Source: an uncultured Flavobacteriales bacterium
Lineage (GTDB): Bacteria; Bacteroidota; Bacteroidia; Flavobacteriales_G; Salibacteraceae
Direction: 5' to 3'
NCBI GenBank assembly: GCA_943788725.1
Contig: CALSRJ010000003.1
Coordinates: forward strand, 310,001 to 374,000
Length of the DNA stretch: 64,000 nt
Part shown: piece by piece, positions 1-9,814 of the stretch
Layout: each line of letters starts with the position of its first letter
Position numbering within the stretch: the stretch's first letter is position 1
The notes under the pieces: generated by a model
Seen by the model: only the letters and a program-made list of their open reading frames with translations
What the model was told of the DNA's origin: nothing
Databases searched by the model: none
Position numbers and translations under genes: made by a program

Positions 1-2336
1 TTCACGCGGAGAATGTGCATGATTTTGCGTGGACGGCTGACCCAACCTATCGAATAGGGTCTGCAGAAATCGAGCTTGAAAGTGGTCATAAGGTGACCTG
101 CTATGCATTGGCCCAAGAGCCACATGCGTCGGGCTGGCAAAATGCGGCCGAGTATACCGCCAAGGTGATTGGCTTGTATTCAAAGGACATTGGAGAATAC
201 GCCTACCACAAGATGATCGTTGCAGATGCGCGCGATGGGATGGAATATCCGATGCTCACCTTAGACGGTGGAAAGGACCCAAGCTATAGAGGTCTGCTCG
301 CCCATGAGGTAGGACACAACTGGTTTTTCGGTATGGTTGGAAACAACGAAACGTATCGGGCTTCGCTGGATGAAGGCTTCACGCAGTTCCTGACTTCGTG
401 GGCCATGGTCAATTTGGAAGGAGACAGCGCTCAAGTGGGTAGTCCCTTGTTCGGATGGGATAAAGCCTTCAAAGAAATGCGCTCAAACCGCGACTTGAAT
501 GTGCATTATGGCTACTATTTCTCTGCGATCATGCGTGGTGAAAGCCCAGCTCTGAATACCCATTCTGATATGTTCGAAGGGGGGCGGGGCTATGGTCAGG
601 TGTATTCGAAGACGGGTACCATGCTTTACAACCTGCAATATGTATTGGGCGATGAGCTGTTCCTAGCCGCCTTGCAACATTATTTCTCCCAGTGGAAGTT
701 CTGTCATCCCTATTTCGAAGATTTTAGGGCATCCATCATCAACTACACCAAGGTAGACCTCAACTGGTTTTTCGATCAATGGCTGGAGTCTGAGGAGATG
801 ATTGATTATAAGCTAACCTCCTTGCGTTCTGCGGGTGAAGGAAAGTATACTATCTCGCTTGAACGCAAAGGCATGCAAATGCCCTTAGACATTCAATTGA
901 CGGATGCCGAAGGCAATGTTCATGATTATCATATTCCCAATACCTACTTCGTCAAAGAAACAGAGGCTACGGTTTTGCCGAAATGGTATGGGTGGGGCAA
1001 ATTCAATGATCGATATGAAACGGTTATTGAGCTGGATGCCGTGGTTGAGCGAGCAGAGATTGACCCCACAAAGCGATTGGCAGATGTGTACCAGCTCGAC
1101 AATTCTACGGCTACCGCGCTCAGCGTTGAATTGAATGACTTTCAGTGGGAGTACCCTACCCATGAGTATGCCATCGAATGGAACCCCATGCTCTGGTACA
1201 ATGGCTACGATGGATTAAAGCTGGGGGTGCAAGTGAGCGGTGATTATTGGAGTGTTTACCACCGCTTGGATCTGAAGATTTGGATCAATTCAGGGTTTGG
1301 GCAGCAGTTGGATGCGATCACCACTGAGGATCGTTTTCAGTTCAATCGGTTCAACTACGCCTTTTCCTACTCAGATCCTTTGCGAGAAATGGGTCGAGGT
1401 TTAAGCTATACCTGGAAGTCAAAGTGGATGGAAGGCCTGTTTGCGAATGAATTCTATTTCACCAAGCAATTTGACAACAACAAAACGGCTGTGAATTTTG
1501 GTGTCGGAGGTCTTTACCGACCATTTGATACAGACTTGAACTATTTACATTACCCCGAATTTTGGAACGCGGATCGATGGAACAACTTTACGAAGTTCAC
1601 GCTGCGTCACACCTATCGCTACCAACGAGGAAGCGAAGGCACCATCCGAGGGGAGGTGCGCAGTCCTTTTCTCGGGTCGGATTACAACTATTCTTACGTG
1701 AACCTAGAGGTCGTCAATGATAACCGATTGGCTTTTCTCAATGTTCGTACACGTGTATTTGGTCAATTTGGTCTTGGGGATGATTGGGCGCCGGAGTCGC
1801 AATTGTTTGCTGCGGGTGCAAACCCTGAGCATATGATGGATCAAGCGCTTACTCGCTCTGCAGGATTTGTTCCAACGAGTTTGTATGGTTTTGGTGGCAA
1901 CACGGGAAATTATCAAGTGGGAGGTGGTTTGGGACTTCGAGGGTACAACAACTACCTCATGCCTTCTTTCAATGGAGACAGCCTGATGCGATTTGGAAAT
2001 GCTGGACACAGCGGTGCATCATTTAGCACTGAGATTGAATTTGATGATGCCGTATCCATATTGTCGAAATGGAAGCGTATGGTGGAATTGAAGACCTATC
2101 TATTTGCGGATGCAGGGGTAATCAACATTAACCGTGCAAATGAGTCTGTAGCATGGTCCAATATCAGAATGGACGCCGGAGTTGGAGCCACCCTAGAGGT
2201 GAAAAGGTGGGGGAGGTTGTCTGGATTGAAACCGTTTAAGCTCCGATTGGATTTACCCTTGTTCTTAAATCGACCACCGGCATCAGATGAGTACTTCGCC
2301 TTTCGGTGGCTGATTGGATTTCAGCGTGCCTTCTAA
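1..2336 (+). CDS. M1 family metallopeptidase with C-terminal outer-membrane beta-barrel-like region (5' end beyond window)
   Basis: HEVGHNWFFGMVGNNETYRASLDEGFTQF (HEXXH...E). The frame stays open upstream of the GTG at 15 (HAENVHDFAW), so the gene starts outside the window. The second half is beta-rich and ends ...FRWLIGFQRAF. Confidence 0.85.
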   Translation, partial: HAENVHDFAWTADPTYRIGSAEIELESGHKVTCYALAQEPHASGWQNAAEYTAKVIGLYSKDIGEYAYHKMIVADARDGMEYPMLTLDGGKDPSYRGLLAHEVGHNWFFGMVGNNETYRASLDEGFTQFLTSWAMVNLEGDSAQVGSPLFGWDKAFKEMRSNRDLNVHYGYYFSAIMRGESPALNTHSDMFEGGRGYGQVYSKTGTMLYNLQYVLGDELFLAALQHYFSQWKFCHPYFEDFRASIINYTKVDLNWFFDQWLESEEMIDYKLTSLRSAGEGKYTISLERKGMQMPLDIQLTDAEGNVHDYHIPNTYFVKETEATVLPKWYGWGKFNDRYETVIELDAVVERAEIDPTKRLADVYQLDNSTATALSVELNDFQWEYPTHEYAIEWNPMLWYNGYDGLKLGVQVSGDYWSVYHRLDLKIWINSGFGQQLDAITTEDRFQFNRFNYAFSYSDPLREMGRGLSYTWKSKWMEGLFANEFYFTKQFDNNKTAVNFGVGGLYRPFDTDLNYLHYPEFWNADRWNNFTKFTLRHTYRYQRGSEGTIRGEVRSPFLGSDYNYSYVNLEVVNDNRLAFLNVRTRVFGQFGLGDDWAPESQLFAAGANPEHMMDQALTRSAGFVPTSLYGFGGNTGNYQVGGGLGLRGYNNYLMPSFNGDSLMRFGNAGHSGASFSTEIEFDDAVSILSKWKRMVELKTYLFADAGVININRANESVAWSNIRMDAGVGATLEVKRWGRLSGLKPFKLRLDLPLFLNRPPASDEYFAFRWLIGFQRAF

Positions 2337-3373
2337 TGGGTGCGCCGAGACTCATACTCATTGGGAGTGCTCCAAGTTCTGGAAGTACCCTCCTGGCTGA
2401 TTTACTGGACAGCACATCTTTTACGGCTTGCGGGCCTGAGTTGGAATTTTTCTGCAACCGTGCCCTTTATGATCTGGTTGCTTATAAGCGAAATCCTTCT
2501 CTGAAGAGCGAACTCTTTAGCCCGCGGACGACTTCGATTTTTCCGCGCTACGAACGCTTACATCACTACGGAACGAGCAAGGTGAGGTGGATGGAAATGA
2601 TCCAAGAGGCTCAACATCTAGAGGGACTGATTGAGCGTTTTTCCAGTAGCTTTTTGCAGTACAGAGAAAAGCCGCAAGACGGAATCGTGTTTGAAAAGAC
2701 ACCTCAAAATGTAAATGCGATCGATCGATGGATTGAATCTTCAGATCGAGCATTCATCTTTCTTGTCCGTGATCCGCTGTATGTGTTCAACAGCTTGCTG
2801 AACAGAGGTTGGGGAACCTACACGGCGTTTGCGACTTGGTTGTTGTACGCCGCTAAATGCTGGAAGTACTTGGATCACCCAAATGTGAGGGTCCTGCGAC
2901 TGGAAGATTTGGTGAAAGAACCCTTTGTGCGTGCGGCATCGCTTATTCAGTTGTACACCAAAGACCACTTGATTACTCCAGATGCACTGAGACAGGGGTT
3001 TGAACAAAACTCATATCGAAAATCAGCGTCCAAGAAATTGGATACTTGGGGCATTCAAGAAACAGCTGGTGATATTCACGATCCAAATGCGAAGGAGGTT
3101 TCTGCCGATCGAAAGGCACTATTTCAGGGACTGCTAGGAACAAAGGTCTCCGAGGAATATGCCCAACGATATGGATTGGCAGCTGTTAGTATGCTCGAAG
3201 CGTGCGAGCGCTTTGGTTACCATTATTCAGCAACTGGTGAAGCCTACATCCCTTCTCCCTCTGGAGATGAGTGGGCGCGTTTTGCGCGTAAATCATTACG
3301 GGGTATGATGGAAGGTCACGGCTCGCTGTTTGATTTTATAACCTATGCACGCGCGCTAGAACTCAGTCGATAA
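2336..3373 (+). CDS. Sulfotransferase family protein
   Basis: N-terminal PAPS-type P-loop LILIGSAPSSGSTLLADLL and RAFIFLVRDPLYVFNSLL. ATG at 2336 overlaps the upstream stop (TAATG); the ORF-track start at 2306 is a GTG. Confidence 0.8.
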   Translation: MGAPRLILIGSAPSSGSTLLADLLDSTSFTACGPELEFFCNRALYDLVAYKRNPSLKSELFSPRTTSIFPRYERLHHYGTSKVRWMEMIQEAQHLEGLIERFSSSFLQYREKPQDGIVFEKTPQNVNAIDRWIESSDRAFIFLVRDPLYVFNSLLNRGWGTYTAFATWLLYAAKCWKYLDHPNVRVLRLEDLVKEPFVRAASLIQLYTKDHLITPDALRQGFEQNSYRKSASKKLDTWGIQETAGDIHDPNAKEVSADRKALFQGLLGTKVSEEYAQRYGLAAVSMLEACERFGYHYSATGEAYIPSPSGDEWARFARKSLRGMMEGHGSLFDFITYARALELSR

Positions 3374-5153
3374 ATTCTTGCATCCATAGTTCGGTGAGTA
3401 CCAATTTCCAAGTCTTCTTGCCGTATTGGGCTGGATATTGAAGAACCACCTTGTCGAGGTAGTCTGCATTGAAAATACCCCTTTGTTTGAGCTGGCTGAT
3501 AGACTGTTTCGTCAGGTCACTCAGCTTATTGTCGATCCATGCATTTAAAGGGGCACCAACGCCTTTTTTGGCTTCGGTGAGTGCGGGTTGTACTACCCAC
3601 GGAGCAGCTGCCTGTTTCAATACGATTTTCCGCTTGTGACCTCTCACTTTGTGCCTAGAGGGAATGCTAAGTGCCGCATCAATGACATCGTTATCTAGAA
3701 AAGGGTACACCGGCATAACTCCTAAGTGATTCGAGAAATTCTCAAAGCGATAGAGGTGATGATTTGGACAGTTGCTGAACATGTAATGCATCAGGCCAGA
3801 GGTTGCATCTGGGAAGGGTGCTCGACTTGGATTGTATAAACGCTGTTGTATGTCGATTGAGCGATAATTGGCGTCTGTGAAAAGTGCTTTAAGTTCTTCA
3901 TCCAAGTAGCTGGCGAAAGATCTGGCGTAATATTCATCGATGGTGCTAGCCCCAGCAATTCGCTTAAACTTGTCGATGCCCTTGTGCAGATTTGGTGGCA
4001 AGAGTTTAGCTACAGGGTTCAACAAGCGCAACCACTGCCAATATTCTAAGTGTTTGAAGTAATGAAACCCACCGAAAAGTTCATCCGCGCTGAGTCCATT
4101 GATGACGTGATCATAGTTCAAATCACGCGCTATGGATGCGATGGAGTAGTATGCACCTAAAGATATTCCAGGTTGTTCGTACAGCCTCACCAGCATTTTC
4201 AGCTCCGAGGTGAAATCTTCGTACTCGAACGCCTTTATATGATGGGTGATGCCATGTTTCTTGGCCGTCAGAGAGGCTACATCATCTTCATTCATAGCGT
4301 CAAATGCTGCTCCTTTGACTTTGAAAGTGAATGCCTCTACAGATGGATCGTGATGGTGGGCAAGTGCAGTCAAATAAGCCGAGTCAACTCCTCCACTCAA
4401 TGTTGACCCAATGCGAACACCGTTGCCTACCCTTCTCTTAGTGGCTGTATTCAAGGTTTCATGCGTGAGTGCTACTGCATCCTCAAAGCGCATGTTCTCA
4501 TCGATGTTGCGCGAAGGGATTTCCCAATACTTACCCACAGACACGCTACCATCATAGAGGTTGAGAAATGCGCCTCGATCGAGAACGTGGGCGTGTTTGA
4601 AACAAGTTAGCGGTTGGTTAGGGGCTGGGTAAGCGATGTTCGTCCAGAGGCCTTCTAGATCGAGATCCTTTTGAGTAAAGAGCGATGATTTGGCTATTCC
4701 TCGTAATCCAGAACTCAGAAGTGTGGCTTTTTCAGCGTGATGATAGAATACGGTCTTTATTCCACCGCGATCTCTATACACTTGTAAGGCACCCTCTTGC
4801 TTGTTGAACTTAAATAGAGTGAATCCTCCATTTAATCTCAGAACGTCTCGGAAATCTACCTCATTTGCTTCAAAGAGAGACCGGCTCAGGATGTCGGATT
4901 GATTCGATGTTTGGTCATCGTACAATCTACCATACATGATCAACATCCAGCGGTCATCTTCTACGATGATTGGTTGTATTCGGTTGGTGATAAATGCCAG
5001 TATGCCTTCGCTTCCTCGGTTGGATAGAAGTTCGATCGTTTGAAGTGTGGATGGTTGGTCTCCCTCTAATGCGGAGGTCATTTCCTTCAGACGATCCTCG
5101 TATTGAGATGCTGGTGTGGGTTGGTCGTATAGTATGCCTGAGAATCCGATCAT
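3363..5153 (-). CDS. Asparagine synthetase (AsnB)-like amidoligase lacking the N-terminal catalytic Cys
   Basis: Synthetase P-loop STLSGGVDSAYLTALA and INGLSADELFGGFHYFKH. The N-terminus reads MIGFSGIL instead of the canonical MCGI.G. Confidence 0.85.
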   Translation of the reverse strand: MIGFSGILYDQPTPASQYEDRLKEMTSALEGDQPSTLQTIELLSNRGSEGILAFITNRIQPIIVEDDRWMLIMYGRLYDDQTSNQSDILSRSLFEANEVDFRDVLRLNGGFTLFKFNKQEGALQVYRDRGGIKTVFYHHAEKATLLSSGLRGIAKSSLFTQKDLDLEGLWTNIAYPAPNQPLTCFKHAHVLDRGAFLNLYDGSVSVGKYWEIPSRNIDENMRFEDAVALTHETLNTATKRRVGNGVRIGSTLSGGVDSAYLTALAHHHDPSVEAFTFKVKGAAFDAMNEDDVASLTAKKHGITHHIKAFEYEDFTSELKMLVRLYEQPGISLGAYYSIASIARDLNYDHVINGLSADELFGGFHYFKHLEYWQWLRLLNPVAKLLPPNLHKGIDKFKRIAGASTIDEYYARSFASYLDEELKALFTDANYRSIDIQQRLYNPSRAPFPDATSGLMHYMFSNCPNHHLYRFENFSNHLGVMPVYPFLDNDVIDAALSIPSRHKVRGHKRKIVLKQAAAPWVVQPALTEAKKGVGAPLNAWIDNKLSDLTKQSISQLKQRGIFNADYLDKVVLQYPAQYGKKTWKLVLTELWMQEFID

Positions 5154-5165
5154 GGACGTTTCATG

Positions 5166-6398
5166 TCAGCTCCAAAAGTTCAAAATATCCTCAAACGAAT
5201 CGCGGTCTCGGAGAATAGCGAGTTCGCTGTCTTCACCAATGATTTTAGGAAATGCCCGGCTGCAGTGCCTTGACCACAGAGCAAAGCTGTTGGCTCCCGT
5301 ATCTTGTATGATTAACCACTCTCCAGCCGTTGCCTTGGGCAGTTGGATATTCTTCGCGATATAATCCCCACCAAAGCACAAAGGCCCACCTACATCAGTG
5401 TTCATGAGGACTGAATTCACAGAAGGGTGCAGCAACATGTCGTGATGCCAAACACCGGGGTTGTAAGCTTCTCGGAGAAATAGGTCTGCTCCCACGTGCA
5501 CGATCAATACTTGGTGTTCCGGTTCGGTGGTTTTTACGTCGTGTACTTGGGTGGCCGTCCACGCAGCGTTTGCGTGATAGTAGCGGCCGAATTCGGTAAG
5601 CACTTCGAAGGAACCATCAAAGAGCTCTGGACATGCTTTGCGCAGCGCCTCCGCATAGGAGCTGATGTTGAAATCATCTCCCGCTTTGTACTCCGCTGGG
5701 AATCCGCCTCCTATATCAATGGTTCGAATGGTGTCTGGGGCAATCGCATTGATTTCTATCGCCAAGTCGATCACCTTTCGAATGGCATCTGCCATTCTGA
5801 TATAGTCAGCAGTTTGAGAGCTGGTGTGCACGTGCAGGCCACTCACCCGACCCGATGCAGATACCAACGTTTCAATGATTTGGGCGCGGTTTGCAATCGA
5901 CTCTCCGAATTTTGATCGGGCACCTGCAACACTCATTGACGCGTGTGCGCCTGTTTCGGTATGCGGGTTGATCCTGAGAAAAATACGTGCTTGTCGATTC
6001 AATTTCAAGAGTTCGCTCAGTTCTCGAAGGCTGTCGGCATTGATCACCAAACTGTCTACTTCGTTTGAAGCAATCATCTCTTGATGTGTCTTAGCAGGAC
6101 TATCCCATGCAATGAGAGGAGCTCCAGCACGCTGTGCGAGCAATACTTCCTCAAAAGAGGCACATTCCAATCCGAAACCCATGCCGGTAATGAAGTTCAG
6201 CACTTTGGAAAGTGGGTTGCTTTTCACTGCCACCGTATGGCGTGCAGCATTGCCAAAGGCAGAGGAGACTTGCTCGACACGGTTTTGAAGCACCGAAAAG
6301 TCGTAATAAATAAAGGAAGTATCGATTTCGTCGAGCAAGCTCGAAGCGCGGACTTTCTCGAATTGTTGGTTTATCCTATGTACGTCAACACGACTCAC
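5166..6398 (-). CDS. PLP-dependent (fold type III) Orn/DAP/Arg-type decarboxylase family protein
   Basis: TVAVKSNPLSKVL (PLP lysine region), DIGGGFP, TEFGRYYHANA, GGPLCFGGDYIAKNIQLP, DTGANSFALWSRHCSR. Confidence 0.85.
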   Translation of the reverse strand: MSRVDVHRINQQFEKVRASSLLDEIDTSFIYYDFSVLQNRVEQVSSAFGNAARHTVAVKSNPLSKVLNFITGMGFGLECASFEEVLLAQRAGAPLIAWDSPAKTHQEMIASNEVDSLVINADSLRELSELLKLNRQARIFLRINPHTETGAHASMSVAGARSKFGESIANRAQIIETLVSASGRVSGLHVHTSSQTADYIRMADAIRKVIDLAIEINAIAPDTIRTIDIGGGFPAEYKAGDDFNISSYAEALRKACPELFDGSFEVLTEFGRYYHANAAWTATQVHDVKTTEPEHQVLIVHVGADLFLREAYNPGVWHHDMLLHPSVNSVLMNTDVGGPLCFGGDYIAKNIQLPKATAGEWLIIQDTGANSFALWSRHCSRAFPKIIGEDSELAILRDRDSFEDILNFWS

Positions 6399-7780
6399 TC
6401 TGAGTCATTGAGGATGATACGAAGGGTATCTAGCAGTTGGGTATCGTCTCGGAGGTCCAATTCTCGATCGATCAATTTTCTCACATTGAATGATCCCAAT
6501 GCCAATCGTAAGAATGACCCAGCCGCGTATGCAACCGGTTGGCCAATTGTTATCAATTCGTACTTGGGCATCCATTTGTGGCCTTCAAGGCAAATGCGCT
6601 TGTAAAGACTTTTCAATTCGTCATGGCTCAGGTAGGCACCATTCTTTTTTAACCTGAAGGATATGATGGACTTGTTGGTCTTATCCTGATCACTCATCAA
6701 TTCGAACACATCTGCGTGCTCTTCCATGTACGCCTGGATATGATTGTTCCATCGAGTCACCACCCGAATTACTTCGCTCTCTTTGTAGACGGATAGGGCC
6801 TCAAATTCGTAAATCGCAGCTTCCCAGCGCAAGAGAAGACCGTCGTTGCCTTGGTCTTTAAAGAAAGGTCGAAAGATGGAGTTATTTGGAAAGTCAAAGG
6901 ACGAGAATACGCGGTCAAATCCTTTGGATATTTCGGCTTTGCACGTGGAGGCCTGAATGCGCTTATTCAACTTCTCAGGTACAATCAAGGCACCGCAAAA
7001 AGGAGGCGATTGATAAAACTTAGAACCTGTGATCAGCAAGCTACAGTTCAGCGATAATAGATTTTGGATCAACTTCCGTGAAACACGCAACTGACAAATG
7101 TCCACCACCCACCGCACGTCAAGATCCTGGCATTCTTCGATGATGGAGACGTTATCCTCAATACCTGACTTGCTGCCAATCACCAGGTTGACGATTACCG
7201 TGTGACTCTCTTCATGTTCTTTGATGCAATCAATGATCTTCTTGCGGTGATCCAGAATTACGCCTTCGGTATTCCGGGCAGGAAATGGAATGTAATCAAT
7301 GTTTAAGGATGGATTCAGAGCCTGTGTTAGTTCAACATTTTCAATCTGCGTCTTCTCAGAGAAGAAGTTGCCCTTGTAAGCCATTACTGATCCTGAGCCC
7401 AATTCTTCAGGACAGGTAACAATATTGAGGATTGGCTTGGTCGGCGAAATGGTTGCCGAAAAGAGCAATGGGAAATAGCACAAATCGCTGCCGGAAGGAG
7501 CTAAATAAACTTCGAATGGTTCATTGCCTTCTTGTAATGCTGTTTTGATGCGACTCCGCAGATACTCGTATTTCATCGAGTAATCTGGATCGTTCAAAAG
7601 GTATTCGTAGAGTTCGTAGGTAGGAATCTTGGCCTCTTCTGTGATGAAGGAACATGTACAGGAGCCACGATTGAAAACCCCTCTAGACTTAGTTGGATTG
7701 ACGAAGTACTTATTCAACCCATGTTCATCCAAATCTAGGCGCTCATCCCCGCCTGACACCAATGCTACTTCGAAGGTCAT
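6395..7780 (-). CDS. PLP-dependent fold type I enzyme (class V aminotransferase-like)
   Basis: WVVDICQLRVS and LLITGSKFYQSPPFCGALIVP (putative PLP Lys). ATGA-type overlap with the downstream decarboxylase gene. Confidence 0.65.
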   Translation of the reverse strand: MTFEVALVSGGDERLDLDEHGLNKYFVNPTKSRGVFNRGSCTCSFITEEAKIPTYELYEYLLNDPDYSMKYEYLRSRIKTALQEGNEPFEVYLAPSGSDLCYFPLLFSATISPTKPILNIVTCPEELGSGSVMAYKGNFFSEKTQIENVELTQALNPSLNIDYIPFPARNTEGVILDHRKKIIDCIKEHEESHTVIVNLVIGSKSGIEDNVSIIEECQDLDVRWVVDICQLRVSRKLIQNLLSLNCSLLITGSKFYQSPPFCGALIVPEKLNKRIQASTCKAEISKGFDRVFSSFDFPNNSIFRPFFKDQGNDGLLLRWEAAIYEFEALSVYKESEVIRVVTRWNNHIQAYMEEHADVFELMSDQDKTNKSIISFRLKKNGAYLSHDELKSLYKRICLEGHKWMPKYELITIGQPVAYAAGSFLRLALGSFNVRKLIDRELDLRDDTQLLDTLRIILNDSE

Positions 7781-7892
7781 TTGGTCTTTTCTTTGTTTTA
7801 ATTCAATAGTGCAAAGAAACCCTATTCCACGGAACTGATTGGGTCGAAATAAATATTAATACCATGACGGTAGCCTATTACAGCATTTATCT

Positions 7893-8855
7893 TTGGGAAT
7901 CCATTTGCGAATCAACTATTCCATAAGAAGGAAATTCGACCGTTTGGCTCTTTTGAATAAAGTCATTGGTGTGCTCAAGCCTTGGAATTTTGTACCAAGA
8001 CAGCAGAAACGTATTTCTGATCCACTTCCGCCGGTCTTTCTAATTGGGGTTCCGCGAAGTGGTACAACGATCATCTACCAAGTGCTCACGAACTACTTTG
8101 ATATGATTTATCCCGACAATTGGACGCATGTCTTGTCGGGAAGCTTTCCATTTGGAGTGGGTCAGAGCGTTAAGCGCTTTGGCTGCAAACCTCACAACGT
8201 ATACAAGTCTTTTCACGGAAAAACATGGATGTTCGGATGGCATGCGCCAAGTGAGTTCACCCCCTTCTTTCGTAGATTTTTCAGCGATGAAGAAACCCAC
8301 TTTATTTCAGGAGACAGCGATCTAGGAACCTATCGCCAACTAAAAGAGGAGGTCGATGCTGTGAGTGCGGTTCACGGTCGTAAACTCCTGATCAAGAACC
8401 TTGGGTTGTCCTTGAAAATTACTTTTCTGAGTCGATTGTTTCCTGGGGCGAAGTTCATTCACGTGAGACGAAATGCGAAGGATGTCATACATTCCATCGA
8501 TACTATGCGCAAGCAGCTTGGTATTCCTGAAGAAGATTGGTGGTCCATTAAACCATCGAATTATCCACTTCTAAAAGGACTCGATTATCCCGATAAGCTC
8601 ATCGGTCAAGTGAAGTCGATTGACCTTGAAATTCAAGCTCAAGTCAAGCATCTGAGGCCAGAGAATGTTCTGGAGGTAGATTTTGATGGGTTTCTATTGA
8701 ATTTTGAATCTGAAATGAAAACTATTCAAACGTTCATTGGGGCGGAGAACCGTGGAGATAATGTGCTGAAGTTCATTCCCGCTAAACCCACAACTAATAG
8801 GGCGAGTTTGGACGCTTCCTTCCTCAGTGCAATTGAAACAGCCGGATTAGCATGA
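7893..8855 (+). CDS. Sulfotransferase family protein
   Basis: PVFLIGVPRSGTTIIYQVLTNYF and AKFIHVRRNAKDVIHSI. TTG start at 7893. Confidence 0.8.
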   Translation: MGIHLRINYSIRRKFDRLALLNKVIGVLKPWNFVPRQQKRISDPLPPVFLIGVPRSGTTIIYQVLTNYFDMIYPDNWTHVLSGSFPFGVGQSVKRFGCKPHNVYKSFHGKTWMFGWHAPSEFTPFFRRFFSDEETHFISGDSDLGTYRQLKEEVDAVSAVHGRKLLIKNLGLSLKITFLSRLFPGAKFIHVRRNAKDVIHSIDTMRKQLGIPEEDWWSIKPSNYPLLKGLDYPDKLIGQVKSIDLEIQAQVKHLRPENVLEVDFDGFLLNFESEMKTIQTFIGAENRGDNVLKFIPAKPTTNRASLDASFLSAIETAGLA

Positions 8856-9814
8856 GCATTACTACGCACATAGAAAAGGGACGATACCGCACATACTTGG
8901 ATAAGGTAACGGATGCCCCCGTATTTGCCCAGCCTTGGTTTTTAGACGTGGTATGTGGAGCAGATCAATGGTCTGCAATCGTTGTGGAGAAGAAAGGTGA
9001 AGCAATCGGTGCAATGGCCTTTAGTTTTGAAAAAGCATGGGGACAGCGTGCGATTGTGAATAGAAAAATGCAGCCTTACACATGCATTTTGATCGATGTT
9101 CCTTCCAATATGAAAGGGGTAAATGCTCGTTCACGCGAAAAGGAAGTAGTCGAAGCTATTGCGGCCAACTTGCCGAATGTTGACCGGGTCAATATCAAGC
9201 TGTATCACAATGTGCAGAATTGGTTGCCTTTTTATTGGAAGGGATTTCAGCAAACAACTTTCTATACCTATGTGATTGAATCGCGAGGTAGAAGTGTAGA
9301 AGATGTCCAGATGGACTATCGGTCCTCGGTGCGGTCAATGATTAAGAAGGCACGTAAAACGTTGACGACGACCGAGGACTTGGCAGCAGATGTCTTGATT
9401 GAACAGGCCAATAAGACTTTCGCATTGAAGAATAAACGCTACCCAAATGATCCGGATATCATAAGGCTCCTCCACCGAGAGAGCAAAGAAAAAGGGGTCG
9501 GAAAATTGATGGGTGCTGTGGATGATGAGGGCAACATTCACGCAACTATGTTCCTTTTAGAAGACGAGCGAATGGTCTATTATCTTCTTGGTGCGTCTGA
9601 TCCCGAGTATCGGAATACGGGAGGCTCAAGTCTTTTACTAGATGAAGCAATTGCCTACGCAATCGGGCGCGGAAAGGCGTTTAACTTTGAGGGCAGTATG
9701 GATCAGGGAATCGAGTCTTTCTTTAGAAGCTTTGGGTCTGAACAAATGCCCTTGATGAAGTTGAGTTTGAATCGTTCTCTAGCCATGCGCCTGTATGATC
9801 TGATCAAGAGATGA
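8852..9814 (+). CDS. GNAT/FemAB-like acyltransferase
   Basis: LLGASDPEYRNTGGSSLLLDEAIAYA and FNFEGSMDQGIESFFRSFGSEQMPLMKL, typical of BioF2/FemAB-like GNAT proteins. ATGA overlap with upstream gene. Confidence 0.75.
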   Translation: MSITTHIEKGRYRTYLDKVTDAPVFAQPWFLDVVCGADQWSAIVVEKKGEAIGAMAFSFEKAWGQRAIVNRKMQPYTCILIDVPSNMKGVNARSREKEVVEAIAANLPNVDRVNIKLYHNVQNWLPFYWKGFQQTTFYTYVIESRGRSVEDVQMDYRSSVRSMIKKARKTLTTTEDLAADVLIEQANKTFALKNKRYPNDPDIIRLLHRESKEKGVGKLMGAVDDEGNIHATMFLLEDERMVYYLLGASDPEYRNTGGSSLLLDEAIAYAIGRGKAFNFEGSMDQGIESFFRSFGSEQMPLMKLSLNRSLAMRLYDLIKR

